64,000 nt of DNA from Oxytricha trifallax (lineage: Eukaryota; Ciliophora; Spirotrichea; Sporadotrichida; Oxytrichidae), in NCBI GenBank assembly GCA_000711775.1, contig ARYC01017113.1:51513-115512 (forward strand), written 5' to 3'. A program made the position numbers and the translations under genes. The notes under the pieces are model-generated. The model was not told the origin of the DNA. It worked only from the letters and a program-made list of their open reading frames with translations, and did not search any database. Positions 1 to 12,089 of the stretch are shown in pieces (position 1 is the stretch's first letter; each line of letters starts with the position of its first letter).

Positions 1-27
1 ACCAAAAGAGTTAATAATTTTGGCTTA

Positions 28-303
28 TCAGTTTATGTAGTTAAAGAGGGAGGAACTAGTTACTTTGGTTAATTGCTCTCCATGTTTCTGTACAGTTTGT
101 CTCTTTCTCTTGTAAAGTGCTTCTTCTTTTTGAGCAAGCTGTCTTTCTTTATAGGTAAAGCACTATTACGGGACAGGCTTGTTTTAGTTATAGTACCAAG
201 GCATAGTTTCAATGTCGAGATTACTACTATCAATATCTTGTTCTTGTTCATAATCACTCCAGTCTGATTTAAAGACCTCTTCTTGTGTATTGTTTTCTAA
301 CAT
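28..303 (-). CDS. small intact hypothetical protein, charged
   Basis: A 91-codon frame runs on the minus strand from an ATG at 303 to a TGA at 28, reading TAA/TAG as Gln. The product starts MLENNTQEEVFKSDWSDYEQ and ends SSSLFNYIN. It has an acidic first half (DYEQEQDID), a short motif with two tryptophans and tyrosines (TMPWYYNQ), and then a basic helical stretch rich in Lys, Arg, Glu and Gln (about residues 48-80). I see no membrane segment or signal peptide. The frame stays open for a few codons upstream of the ATG, so the start is not certain. I do not recognise the family. The composition and clean TGA end suggest a real gene, or the intact tail of one, and not a chance frame. Confidence 0.6.
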
Positions 304-1800
304 GAGATACTATCTGTCATTTTACTTTTGAGTATGAATACAAGAGGTTGGTAGAATCGTGAGATTTTAAGATGATATCTCAAGATTCTAGTATAAAATT
401 GAGTTTTTTAGAGTTGTATTAAGTGAATTATCGCCTCTTAAATTCCAGAGGTGTATTTATTATACTGTATCTAAAATTCCTTCAGGATTTGAAAATAATC
501 CTGGCTTTAAATATATTCGTGCTTGTGAGGTTTTTTTCGCACATCTCACAAATTCACTTTTTATTTAATAATAGTTTATTATATTAAAAATCTTGAGATT
601 TAAATTTTATTGATATATTAAGGAGAATTTATTAATAATAATGACAGATTTCCATAGAGAAAGAAAGTATTTATTATGTTATATGATTTTATTGCTAAAA
701 TAGTCAAGTGTAATTATAATTAAATTAAGATTGTTATATTACAAAATTCAATTGAATAATAAATTATAATTAAATTATGTTGATATTTGTCAATCTTAAA
801 TACATTTTAACCTACTTTTTATATTTTAATTCTTTCTAAGATTTATCCTTATTATTGAGACTTTTTATTTTGAATTGGATTTAATTTTGCTTGCCTTATA
901 TTAATTAATTATATTATATTGTATAGTATTAATGAAGGATATTAAATATAGGGATAAATTCATTAGTTTACAATCAAGATTTAGATTCTCCCAATGGATA
1001 ATCAGGCGAAATCACCATTATACTCCTTTACTGAAGTTATCATTTTATTTTTATTTTTGCTGTCCAAATTTTGATCTGAGATTTTGTTGTTTCGGCGGCG
1101 TCTTTGCCTATTTAAGCTAATAGTAAATGCTTGTTGTAAATCAGTATACCTAATTAACTAGAATTGATGATGTTGACCGGGGCATACTGATAAATCCTGG
1201 CTTTCCGAGTGCTAAGTACAGAAACCTCAAAACTTTTGGTTTTTCATATTATTTTATACTTTAGAGGCTCTCTTACATAGTCCGCAATCAAAGTGGATTC
1301 AAACTCATAATTCATATTACTGACCAACGCAACATTTAGTCGAAAATTGATTACCTTAATATGATCTTCAATTATATGGCAATCAATTTTTTACACAATT
1401 ATTAATTAATATAAGTGTGAGTTTTTCACTTTATAGATTGATTATTTCTCATTGGCTGAAGGATATTCAGGAATTCTTTAAAATATTTAAAACGTGGCAG
1501 TTATGAAGTGTTAGCCTTTTAAGTAGTATTTTTATTAAAATCAATAATAAATATCAATAGAATAGTAAATATAAGACTGAGATTTATGATTTAATTAATT
1601 AATATTCAATGAATAATTTCAAATTAATTTTATTATATCTTAATATTATCCTTAATTAAAATAATCAATTTAGTTTTGTCGAATTTTAGAATGAGTTGGC
1701 TTGGGTAATCGTGACTCTACAAGTAAAATCATAACAACAAACAAATATCCGCAAATTGGTCAGCTTCAGTATCATCTACCACAATGATTAAAATGTGATC
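304..1800. other. AT-rich non-coding stretch
   Basis: Very AT-rich sequence with short palindromic AATTAATT patches. Open frames here are the length expected by chance when only TGA stops translation, and their residue composition is not protein-like. I see no gene, RNA or recognisable repeat. Confidence 0.5.
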
Positions 1801-1814
1801 AAGCTGATTTACGG

Positions 1815-2045
1815 AGAACTTGTGAAATCCGATCCACTAAAGATTGTTGTGAAAAATCTATTAGTACTTCTGTTCCTGCTCATTTAGTTCCAGTCCTTTC
1901 CTCATATTCGCTAGCTCCTTTACTAAGAGGAGAATATATCTTATCGTAGGCTTCTCTGATTCTCATGTAATCATTTTTAAGGCTAAGCGCCACCTTCATT
2001 TTAATCCTTACTATAGGGAACCAGATTAATGCCAGGAAGCTCATC
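1815..2045 (-). pseudogene. fragment of an unknown repeated gene family (copy 1)
   Basis: Read on the minus strand, this stretch is richer in GC and protein-like: a VDELPGINLVPYSK segment, then after a frame change IKMKVALSLKNDYM, REAYDKIYSPLSKGASEYEE and, past an in-frame TGA, EVLIDFSQQSLVDRISQVLR. The same order of motifs (IDE, then KMKVGLSLK) occurs on the minus strand at about 41,275-41,575, so the two are copies of one family. The frameshift and the TGA show that this copy is broken. I do not recognise a domain. Confidence is for the homology between the two places, not for a function. Confidence 0.4.
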
Positions 2046-2059
2046 TACAACAAGGATAC

Positions 2060-4150
2060 AGTTGTTTGCTTGAGGATGAAAGACTTGCTGATTGAATCAA
2101 GTCAGCAGACTCTATATACGTAGGACTGTCAATCCCTTCATATCCTATCTCAGGATGAGTCTAAATCTAGTAGAAATCTCTTTAAGTGGCGTATTAGACT
2201 CAGACCCTGCTGGTTGTCTATCGAACTTAAACTTTCTAATTTAATTAATTCCAAAGCCTTGCACTTTAATTCACAAAATCAAAATTAAATTAATTTCGAG
2301 TTAAAGAATTCAATAAATTTCGTTTCAAAAATTCAAAGTGATACCAAAAAGGTTAGGCAATAAATATATTCTTTTCTATTTAAATAGAAAATTAATTTTT
2401 GTCCTTTTCATTTTATGATTTTATGTAATGTAAAAAATATTTCTATAATATTTTTATCATCTATATTTAGACAATCCTCTTTATTTTCTTTGAAAGAAAA
2501 TATTACGTTTGCTTATGATGAATTATAGAAACGAGTCTCTCTTCCACGTGAAATTTTTCCCATTAAATATCAAATCTTTTAAGATCATTTTTTTAAAGCT
2601 GATTTAACTCTTTTTACATTTTACCACTTTATTGTACTAGCCATATTGAATAATAAGTAAAGATTATCTTTCCTAATGTGATGCTTTAGTTATTTTATAT
2701 TCCTAAGGTTTTTAATAAAAGAATAATTTAATCTATTTGAATGAATTATAAATATGGCAATCGTGTATGAGAGTATTGCAGATGCAATAGTTGCATTATA
2801 TGTATTTGTGGAGAGATAATTTCTCCAAAAGAAGATTAGAATAGTTATATTTAATACAATATAACTCATTATAATTATAGTTAAAATTAAAAAAGTCAAC
2901 CTACAAAAGGGAAGATACTTAAAATAATATTAAAGCAAAGGTTACGAAAATGTTATTTGTAAATTTAATAGATCTTCATAAAATATCAATAATCTAATTG
3001 TTAATTGCTGAAATAAATACAAAATTAGTAAAATTTAATTCATTTTATGAATCTAAAAGTTCTACATAAACAATTGTTAACCTGCTCTATAATATCACTA
3101 TAGTATTTGGTTTATTCAAATATTTTAATGAGTGAGATAAGGCTTACTTTCTCTTGATTAATTGATTCTCAATTTTTTTAGTTAAACAATATTAATTCCA
3201 TTTTAAACTGAGATTTAAAATTACTTACTTTTATTTACAATAATATCACGATATATTTCCTCATTATTCAAAATTATTATCTATTTATTGTATTAATCTT
3301 ATACTTTTTTATTATGTTTTAGAGAAAAAATTTTATTTTTATGATTCTTCCTTCTTTCTATCTTTTGAATAAGGAGAATTGATGAGTCGTAATTTATTTT
3401 CTTAATATTTATAAATGTATAAAAAGATGCTTAATATAATTAAAGTCTTAGTTTTATAATAATTAATTTAAATAATTACAATTTTCATAATAATTTACTA
3501 ATTTATAGATATATAATTATATTTACTGTGCTGAGAACTCTGGGTCCTCTTGATTAAACAATTAAAGATAAAACAACTTGCTAACCTTTATTGTTCCCTC
3601 CTTTTTTACTTCCTCATTTTTAGTTTATTCTCTTTTCTTAATTTCTCCCACCAACAAGCTATTTGTTTTTTGCCAGACCAGTTCTAGCTTCCTTACTTGT
3701 GTTGTTGAAAGACTATCTGTCCATAACTATTCTCTGTGTATATGCTATAATATATCTTTATTAGGTAAATGAATGAGATTATGAAAAGGAAAGGAAGTTT
3801 AAAATTGCAAAAGAAATATATCTTAAGCTTATTTATTAAAGTTGAACAAAGAATATTAATTAAACAATATAAGTACTTCTAAATATTTTGAATTTGTTTA
3901 GTTTAATTGATAAAACCTTTTTTATGAAATCTATGGCCTCATAGTAATTTTAATCTAATTGTCTTTATCTTCTATTGTTTCCATTAAAAACCCAAAAACC
4001 ATTCAGTAGTTTGATTGGGTTTTCTTCGACTAAGGTAACAATAAAAACTTGCTTTATCAGGGTTTATGTAGTATTTAAATATTAATAATTGGGCAAGTAT
4101 ATGCGAGATTTAGGGTCTGTATATGTCTATAGCAAGCCTGATCCACAAAT
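2060..4150. other. AT-rich non-coding stretch
   Basis: Long AT-rich stretch with no frame of convincing amino-acid composition. Short hydrophobic ORFs (2690-2899 minus, 3578-3772 plus) are what AT-rich DNA gives by chance under a one-stop code. A C-rich/G-rich pair near 3990-4025 (aaacccaaaaacc, then attgggtttt) might be a worn telomere-like transposon end, but this is weak. Confidence 0.4.
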
Positions 4151-4508
4151 TTGCTGCTACTGTTTGGTCTCACTGTCTGTTAGCATTATTTCTGAAGAGA
4201 TAGTAACTAAATTCTAAGCCCAAGAAACATTAAAATTTTAGCAACATCATATTGACTATCTCAATAATAAGACTCTGAAATAATGGGCTTATTTCTCTCT
4301 CGCCTAGAGAGCTGTGATGTTTCATCGCCATTTCCTGAGCTCAAAACATATTTGCTTAATCTATAGCTAACATTTATAAAAAGAATGGAATATTGTACAA
4401 GGCAGTCAATTGCATTAATAGAGTGATTGACTTTAAAGTTCCAATTATAAGAATAATTTAAATTATAAATATGATTAAACGCAGAGAGCTTAAGATCATG
4501 GTATTAAT

Positions 4509-4960
4509 TTCATCCATGATGAAGCTGAATTCACATTTAATATCTTTGTATCAAGGTCTTGGTACAAGAGGTATAGCAATATTGAAGTTTATGACTAAAA
4601 GGTTAAGATTCTAACTCAAGCAATCCTTGGTAAAATAAGTGAAGATAATGGGATAGAGACTTATGTTATTCTCTCTCGTTCAATTAAAACGGAACAATAT
4701 GTAAAGTTCTTGCAATGACTCTCAGAGATAAGTATGCTGAATAAGAGATCATATTGTTTATTGATAACTTTTCAGTCCTCAAAACTAAAGGAAAAAATAT
4801 GAAAGATTTAACATTACACCTGTATTTAAAGTTCCTTACAGCACTCAATATAATGGTATTGAGTTGTATTGGGACTATTGAAATGGCACTACAAGAAACT
4901 TCTCATCTACAGCTAGATGCACGATTATAGATAGGCACTGTAGAATTTATAAATAGTGCT
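4509..4960 (+). pseudogene. decayed DDE (Tc1/mariner-IS630 type) transposase, copy T1
   Basis: Three catalytic regions of a DDE transposase are legible, in the right order but in different frames. The first carries FIHDEAEFTFNIF (first Asp followed by Glu), the second LFIDNFSV (second Asp), and the third PYSTQYNGIELYW (catalytic Glu, matching the family's P-x-x-NxIE-x-x-W pattern). Between the first and second is TQAILGKISEDNGIETYVI. A TGA and frame changes break the reading, so no functional enzyme can be made. The second copy at 54,140-54,480 keeps the same second and third motifs. In this superfamily the three acidic residues bind metal for cut-and-paste transposition. Confidence 0.65.
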
Positions 4961-5054
4961 GCTTAGAGAGTCAACGATAAGAAATCTAAAGTGTATGTGA
5001 GAGAAGGGAGATTTTGTGTTTATATATTAGTATTAGATTAAACGAATGAAATTG

Positions 5055-5300
5055 TTCACATATGAAATGATGTTTAAATGGATTTGGCTTATTTTTCTTT
5101 TCTTCCTTTTATTGCTTGCTTTGTCCCATATTTTTCCTCTTAAAGCCAGCTCATTAATCGGTATTCATCAAATCTGGCTTTGAAAATCTTTGAAGAGTCT
5201 TTTACTTAATACTTGTTTTACTTGAGTCTTTCTCTCTCTATTTAATTTGCTGCGCTCTTCATCAAGTATATAGCAGTGCCAGGTTTTTCTATAAAGTTAG
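5055..5300 (-). pseudogene. opposite-strand ORF of TBE-like element T1
   Basis: The minus strand reads YILDEERSKLNRERK and LSKRLFKDFQSQ, basic and helical, with frame breaks. The corresponding minus-strand stretch of copy T2 (54,515-54,770) reads YIFDERAQQI, then VKHEFSEKLFKDIQKADEMN, with VENMGPSKLQ in T2 matching KNMGQSKQ here. Conservation between two separately decaying copies supports real coding on this strand, opposite to the transposase. The function is unknown. A short companion ORF beside the transposase gene is known in TBE-type elements, but I cannot prove identity. Confidence 0.45.
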
Positions 5301-6339
5301 AAACCTAAGCTTACTTGAAATGAATGAAAGCCTTGGCTTACTAATTTTAATTCCTTGCTTCTATTTTTCTTCTGGAGAGATAATATAGCGTTTCTTTTGA
5401 GCTTCTTAAATAGCATAATATAAGTGCTCAAGTTCAGAGTTCCAAAAACGCAAAAGAAGAAGTTTCTCTCTGACAACTTATTAGAGAGTTATAACTTTGA
5501 TGGATGGAAGATAGAGAGCAAAATATGGATCACTCATCTCATAATCATAGAGGTTCGACACTTAGATTTCTGGGTAGATTGGAATCTCAACCATTTTATT
5601 TCAATAGTCTTAAAAGCCTTTTTAATTTCGCTTAATAGTGCTTTTAATAGCGAGACTTTTGTTCCATCCTTAGTTGATAAGAACAATCCAACTATGGTAA
5701 TTAATTTAGTTATAGATTAAAAGCTATCTTGCTAATCCAAATATCTGTAAAGGTCTTCTTTACTTTGAAATTTTCCTATTAATTTTTAAGATTAAATTCG
5801 CTTATTACATCATTCATAGACTCCATCTTGCTTCCTCTTTCTAACAATGTTAATGGAATTTAAAATGATTGATATCTATTCTAAGCTTTCTAAAATCATA
5901 TTATTAAATAGAGAGATCCTACTGGAGGTCCACCTTAACAGTGATGTAGATAAAGTAGGAAGTGCTTTCTCCAAGTTTCAGAGCTTAACTTCCATTTTAT
6001 CAAACTTTCTCCATTAAATTGCTCCTAATAATAATCAATTTAATATGGTGGTCCTCCTAATTAATATTAAACTTAACTGGGTGTTACATTAAAGTTCAAA
6101 CATTATTAGGTGGTATATTAAAAATATTTAAATTTTAAATTTTCCCTTCTAATTTTACAAGAACATCTTTAGGTGTCTTCACCTACCTCACAACAAATAT
6201 TTATTTACATTTCAATGAATAAAAGGATGAATTAATATAAGCTAAAATTTTGAAAAATAAATCGAATCTTAATTGTAAATTAAGAGGAATTATAATTAGT
6301 ACATAGCTCATCTCTCACATAGACTCAACTCTCTCTCAA

Positions 6340-6880
6340 ATTATTCTTGCGAGCAAAAAGTTCGATGTACCATCACCAGGGCAAAGTTTCTCCACAATAT
6401 CTTTAATGACTTCCGGCTCTACGGAATATGATCCTGGAACCTCTTCAATAAAGTCTTCAGCTGAAAAGGCGTTCATGTAAGGAGGTACGCTTCCTTTTAA
6501 TCCGATAAGGCAAATTTATTTGCTGTGCCTTAAATGGAATCCTGGTCTCTTTTTAAACTTTTTCACGAGTTTTTTTGATCCAACAAATACTATATACTAT
6601 TCTAAATTTTTACTATTAAACTAATAATAATTAACTTACCTATATCCCTTGAGAAACATAAATGCAATTGCAACCACAAATTTCTGAGCGACAAGTCAAC
6701 ATTAGTAAATATCCTTCATCTTGCAAGTCTTCTATTTCTAGGTTAGATAATTTCTCAGTAGAGAGTGTATTATATGGGATGAAGTCCTGTCCTATTTCTG
6801 TAGTAAAGTTTATTCCCCTTGCGAAATCAATCGATACTACTTAAAATTTCTTATCTGTAAACTTTTGTGAACCTCACCAA
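6340..6880 (-). pseudogene. unknown Cys-containing gene, probably with intron(s), minus strand
   Basis: The minus strand gives a protein-like frame from about 6880 to 6650: FTDKKFQVVSIDFARGINF, DFIPYNTLSTEKLSNLEIED, DEGYLLMLTCRSEICGCN and CIYVSQGI. It is followed directly by an intron-like donor (gtaagttaattatt) with several AG acceptors within about 50 nt. Beyond that come KTREKVQKETRIPFKAQQIN and, in a shifted frame, LIGLKGSVPPYMNAFSAEDF, EEVPGSYSVEPEVIKDIVEK and LCPGDGTSNFLLARII, ending at TGA near 6340. The cysteine cluster C-x5-C-x-C-x-C may bind metal. I do not recognise the family. The last frame change needs another intron or an indel, so I call it a possible pseudogene. Confidence 0.45.
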
Positions 6881-6909
6881 TATTCTTAAAGGTGCCCCTT
6901 TTTGTTAAA

Positions 6910-7600
6910 ACAGCTTATTGGAATTGAAAGAATTTTTTTATTTAAAGTTTTTGAATGATTCTATATTAATTTCAGCTTATTATTTTTTATTAGAGTATGA
7001 TTTAAGAATTTCGTCGTACTCTTTCCTTTCGCTCATTATTTTTACTATAAATCCTAAATTTGTTAATCGTGGGAGTCTATTATTTTGCTGACAATTTCCA
7101 GTTTGATTTGCTAATGTTATACCTTTAAAAACCCAATAATTTCTGAAACTGTTTCATTGATGAATGATAAGCATTTACTGATAAATACTATTTGTTTAAG
7201 TTAGGGTTGCACTGTTCTTTCACGGCTATTTCTTCTTAAAATGCTAAAAGTTATTGCATTATGTTTCAATTAGTAGATTCAATTTATTTTATCGCAAGTT
7301 TTGAAATTTCTTAAACCTGATTTATTTCTTTCACTTTTATCTTTTTTATATCAATATATTCAATTAGAAGTTTTTCTGCCTTTTTACCTTTCTTGGGCAC
7401 TTTTGATATTTAAGCAAGGCATTAAATCATCATTGATTTACAGTTTAATTGTTCTAGTATTAAAAGTTCTTATTAGGTTGTTTGTTTTTAGTATTATGTA
7501 GGTATTCAGCTTATTTGCAGAAGTCTTGATATTTAAACTGCGGTAGTACTTAATTAAAGTCATTTTAAATTGGTCTGATGGATTATAAAATTAAAAAGTT
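6910..7600. other. AT-rich intergenic stretch
   Basis: AT-rich sequence between the divergently oriented genes at 6340-6880 (minus) and 7611 (plus). The plus-strand ORF at 7301-7501 is Phe/Leu/Ile-rich and has no support beyond length. No promoter or repeat is recognised. Confidence 0.4.
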
Positions 7601-7610
7601 AATATAAAGG

Positions 7611-9701
7611 ATGAAGGAACAGCTCGAGTTTTCGAACACTAGAACAAAGTATCTCATACCTTCTGTTAGTATCGACGTCTTAAGTCTCCTCGCAGACATA
7701 GACAGTAGAATCGATGAACACAGTCATAACATTTAATATGATAATGAAAAAAAAGGACAGGAACTCCAAATGTGGGCTCAGAGTAAAAATCAAAATTATT
7801 TCGTGCCATACTAAGCTTCCAACATACAGAAAACCTTGTATGTGATACTGGAGACTACTAAATAGGAAATATAGCCGTTAGAAAATTCTTAAAAATTAGA
7901 AAATTAAGAATTTTAATAAGAATTATTAAATTGTGGTCAAAATTAATAATTAAAATTTAAATAAGAACCTTTCTCATAAGAAGAATCTTATTAAGAGAAG
8001 TCACTAAGTGAAACCCAATCAACCAACGAAAGTTTAAACCAACTCAACACAACCTAAGAAAGTATAAAGACCAAAGCAAGCCAAGAAGTAAAGATGGACA
8101 AAAACTTCTACCAGCTTCAAAATCCCAGACCTAGTTTTCATAACATTAATATGGACTCTGAAGAAGACAAACTTATACAGGTTTTAGAGGCTCTCATGCC
8201 CTATAACCATAGCATATGAATGCGAAACGTTAATAAAAGATGCCGTTAAAGGTAAAGGAAACCAAGATCAGGTTAAGTCATTCCAACAGATCATATGGAA
8301 ACTTATCAAGAAAGGTCATACATAGACCGCAAAGATCTTTATTGGTATAATGATTGAAAAAGTTGAGGTATTCCCTAAGTAAACAATAACTCAAGACATA
8401 TATGATATATATGTAGGGTCAATAGGCAAGAAGGATAATGACAACAAAGGAACATTATTCGACAAAGCATCAAAACTCATGAATACAAAAGAAGTGAGAG
8501 AGGAATACATTTAAGCAGTCAACATTCCCAAGCTATTGGGATATATGAGCAAATACTCAAAGAAAGGTAAAAAGAAAACAGTTCTACTAGATGTTTTCAG
8601 GATGAAAAAAGAAGATCCTAAGAAAGCAAAGATAGACCTGCCAAATGGCAACTGGCTATTTAAAGTTGCATTAGATTAGATAATGAAAAAAGCGGCGACT
8701 CTATACGAGTCAGGGAAAAGACCCATTACTCAAAACTTCAAACTGAAGTAAATATTGAAGATCCTTAAAGATGCATTTGAGATCAACATAGACTCTCAAG
8801 ATGACAACAAAGAGATAGAAAGACGAGGCGAATATTTCATACATAATGTATTCGTCTAAGATCCCACAATACTACTACAGTGCCTAGGAATTAAGATAAT
8901 CGACATGGTAACAAGAGATGATCAAGTATCCTTTGAGTTTACATACTATCACAAGGAGCTTCTTCAAGCAGTCTTCGACTATGTAAAAGAAGACTACAAA
9001 GATAAAGATTTTAAAGTCTAAGTAAGTGAAAACCTGGCAAAAACACAGGTAATAAACAGATCAATCATGTCAAAGAGATCAAATAACAGCTAGTCAAGGA
9101 ATTTGAACACTAGCTTTAATACGAGCATTAGCACAAACCAAAGGAATTAAGGTTTTGCAAAGAAAAACTATCAACCTACACAAAGAGAACAATCATTGAC
9201 TTCCATGCCGAATGAAAATTTTACTTCTTCCAGTACAAAGCAGTCTCCTTCCCAGATCCACAAAGACATAAAATCAGGATGATAATAATCCATATTGAAT
9301 TAGCGCTAAATCTAAAAAGATTCCTAGGGTGCCATAATTAGCTTCCTGAACCAAAATTTTTGGAAAAAACCAAGTTACTAAGCTAATAAAGAATAATGTT
9401 CTATTTCTTTCTAGAGTTAGACAAATTTCAAGAAGATTTCTTGAAATGCAACGTCATCACAATAGAGTAAAGTTTGTAGAAGTACTAGTCCAGGACGACT
9501 CTTAAAAGTTTAACTGGTTTTTAAACCAATGAATATGTGAGAGGAGGAGGACAACAAAGAGACAACTATAGAGGAAGAGGAAATCAGAACAGAGGAAGAG
9601 GTAACAATGGAAACAGACCAAACCTACTAAATGAATATCTTAATTAGACTGATAGAGGTCTAAGAGGCAAATCTAAAAACAGAAGTGTCACTAGAAGATG
9701 A
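7611..9701 (+). CDS. unknown protein with C-terminal RGG box, two frame changes
   Basis: The frame opens at ATG 7611 (MKEQLEFSNTRTKYLIPSVS) and runs past 8094 into a frame change near 8130-8205. A frame one base on then covers about 350 codons (KQTITQDIYDIYVGSIGKKD, LLQAVFDYVKEDYKDKDF) to a TGA at about 9280. The first frame resumes (RFLGCHNQLPEPKFLEKTK) and ends EYVRGGGQQRDNYRGRGNQN through SVTRR at TGA 9699-9701. The tail is a typical RGG/RG-rich nucleic-acid-binding region. Because the two shifts cancel, either two introns (for example 8134-8212, GT...AG, restores the frame) or two indels explain it. Three tryptophans are TGG. A relative lies on the minus strand at 13,690-15,130. I do not recognise the central domain. 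Confidence 0.6.
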
Positions 9702-10990
9702 AGCAAATGATGCCAAACTTGTTGTAGTTTGAATTAAAATTTATATTATGAACTATATACACCATTTTATGAATGTATGTTAAGAGTGTGGCCTTAGCTC
9801 ACCTGCACTATAATTTCCCATAACTTCAAATTAAACTTCAAATTGGTCTGATGAATTATTCTCACTCTCATAAGAATCATAACCATTATCAATTAATTGC
9901 AATTTTTATTTGTACTCTAAATAATTTGATTTCGAGATCTTGTTTGAAGTGTTGACTTTCTAAATAATAACCTATTTATCTGTAATTCTATAATCTCTAT
10001 CTCTCTTAATCTGGAAACAATGAATTTGAATCCCGTTTTTTATTAATATATTTTTATATGGCAATTCAAAACGTGAGAAGTAATTGATTTTGTGTTCACT
10101 CTAGAGTCGGATTATTGCTACTTTCACATTATAAGCATGCATAAACTTTCCTTTCGTTAATCAAGCTGTTATGATTAAGCTCCTTCTACTATATTGGGGT
10201 TTGTGTTTTAACCATTGTGATATTCTGTGAAGACGGGTTGAATGCTTTTGTAATGCTGTTATAGTTTATTTTATTGAAATTTGTTAATTATTTTATGTGT
10301 TTATTAAAGTCCTTAAATATTTATTATTTCTAAATAATTGACACTTAGTTTTAAGACAGCTTGTTCCTTATTGTTTATCAAACTAGATGTTAAGTTAACT
10401 AGATGTTAAGTTGATTAGATTTCTACAACTTTATACTATTCTCGATTTTCTCGCAAATTAACTTGTTTGAAGTTAATTTTTAAACAACTATAGCCTTGAA
10501 GATTTTGATCGTTAATTGCTGATGCATGACAACAGATTTTAGTAAATGAGCTATAATTGTTAATAATAAATCCAATAAGCCCTCAAATTATTGAAAACTT
10601 ATCCAAAATTTTGATGTGAGAAAGTTAGTTCTATATTTCATACACTCTTATTATACCGTTTTTTATTAATTTGGAGGACTAAGTTTCTTTTTCCTTCGCA
10701 ATCTTCATGATTTTCAAATTAACTTCATATTTATGAATATTTAACAGTTCTTTACCAATAATTTACTTCTAATTTGCAGCTTTAGCTTTGTAAGTTTCAC
10801 TCTATAACAAGTTTCGTTTGCTCTTCTAAATTGATAAACTACTCCAATTTTAACAATTATTATGGTTAGAGTTTCGCTAGCTTTGCATTATTAAATAAAG
10901 ACCATAAGCTAATAATAAGGTTAAGGTTGAGAATTATTCAGAGTAAGTTCATTAATATAAATCAAATACTATCAAAATGCAATTTACAAG
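9702..10990. other. AT-rich stretch after the RGG-box gene
   Basis: No convincing coding frame on either strand. It contains one perfect short tandem duplication (10,381-10,412) and a G-rich patch near 10,195 (ttggggtttgtgtttt) that faintly resembles a worn telomere-like repeat but has no partner. Confidence 0.4.
10381..10412. repeat. perfect 16-bp tandem duplication
   Basis: The unit aactagatgttaagtt occurs twice head to tail. It is too short to assign a function and may be slippage or a target-site remnant. Confidence 0.7.
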
Positions 10991-10995
10991 GGATC

Positions 10996-11578
10996 TTAGG
11001 GCCGGACTTATAACCAAAATATTTATGAGCTTATAAACTCATTTAAATAAATATGATTTATATTAAATTAAATTCAGTTATAAATAAAAATTTTAATGAA
11101 AATACAATTCAATTAATTGATTGTTTAAAAAAATAAATGCTGCTATTAAAAAAGACTTATTATTTGCAGGCAAAGGCAATACGATAAATATTAGCAGCAC
11201 TTTAAAATTAATTTAAAATGTTTTAAATGTGTACTTTTAATAAATTTATTTTATTTAAATTTATTTAATTCTTTTTAGAGATTATTAGCTCGATTTGTCA
11301 GGGCTTATAAGCTCATCATATGAAATATAATATTTTTTTAATCATCCAATTAAATTTGGAATAAAAAATCTATTAATTTTGCTATAGTTTTATCAAAATA
11401 TATAACTACCTATAATAAAAAATACCTTACTGTCCTTATTATAAAAATCCCAATTAATTTAATTAATTTTGAAATTCAATTTATTTATTATTCAGAATTA
11501 AATTCCCATTAATAATTTAGTATTTATTTCAGAACTTATAAGCTTATATTGGTAGGGCTTATAAGCCAACCCTAAAAC
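10996..11578. repeat. MITE with ~45-bp imperfect terminal inverted repeats (family M2)
   Basis: The left end reads ttagggccggacttataa, then atgagcttataaactc. The complement of the right end reads ttagggttggcttataag, then ataagcttataagttc. The two ends pair over about 45 bp with a few mismatches. Inside, near 11,130-11,200, lies a second inverted pair (atgctgctatta and tattagcagcac), and a further copy of the terminal motif (gggcttataagctc) lies near 11,300. There is no coding frame. Size (about 580 bp), ends and lack of genes fit a non-autonomous DNA transposon. I did not identify a target duplication. Confidence 0.6.
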
Positions 11579-11579
11579 C

Positions 11580-12085
11580 CTTTAAGAAAATTACAATTGT
11601 AATATCTAATGAGTTTAAGATTTGATTTCTATTTTTTAATAAGTTAAGAAGTTGTTTAAGCTTTATTTGAGAAATAAAAATTTATTAAACTTTGTTCAAA
11701 GATTGATACCTTACTTCTTTAATTTAGCTATTTTTAGCTAATAATTTTTTGTTAATTATTATAAGATGAATTAGATTGAGTTATATATTGAACTTCTTAA
11801 GTAAATAATAGCAACACCAGATAAAATTGGGTTTATAACTTTTGAGTTATGAAACTTGTTTTAATTATATCATTAACATTAGACTTGCCTAATTGATCCC
11901 TCTAAAAATGTACAGTTTGTTTATTAATTGTCCTACAGTGGATTATTGAGTCATTTAAAATATCTGTTTAAACCAAGTTATGCATAGCTGTTGTGACTGT
12001 GCTAATAAAGCATGATAAAGCCCAGCGAGTATCTTAGTCTATATTATACTGGCGATGGTATGTAGTTATTTAAGTGTTACCTTTT
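11580..12085. other. AT-rich spacer
   Basis: Nothing recognisable between MITE M2 and the transposase remnant. No protein-like frame. Confidence 0.4.
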
Positions 12086-12089
12086 TCCT

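Larger units (their letters stand above)
4160..6060. mobile_element. decayed TBE-like element, copy T1
   Basis: This block matches the block at about 54,120-55,560 in the same order and orientation. Both have DDE transposase remnants on the plus strand, then an opposite-strand ORF, then a shared non-coding stretch containing gccaggtttttctataaagt and ending in ttgctcctaataat. Neither copy has an intact gene. The arrangement of a Tc1/IS630-type transposase with an opposite-strand companion ORF, in a genome that also holds a zinc-finger/kinase ORF next to a G4T4 terminus, resembles the telomere-bearing elements of spirotrich ciliates. I could not place exact ends or a target duplication for this copy. 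Confidence 0.5.

Noticed and set aside
2690..2899. Hydrophobic ORFs in AT-rich stretches (also 19,111-19,308; 35,653-36,275; 59,445-59,660)
   Set aside because: Ile/Leu/Phe/Asn/Tyr-rich composition and length are expected by chance in such DNA.
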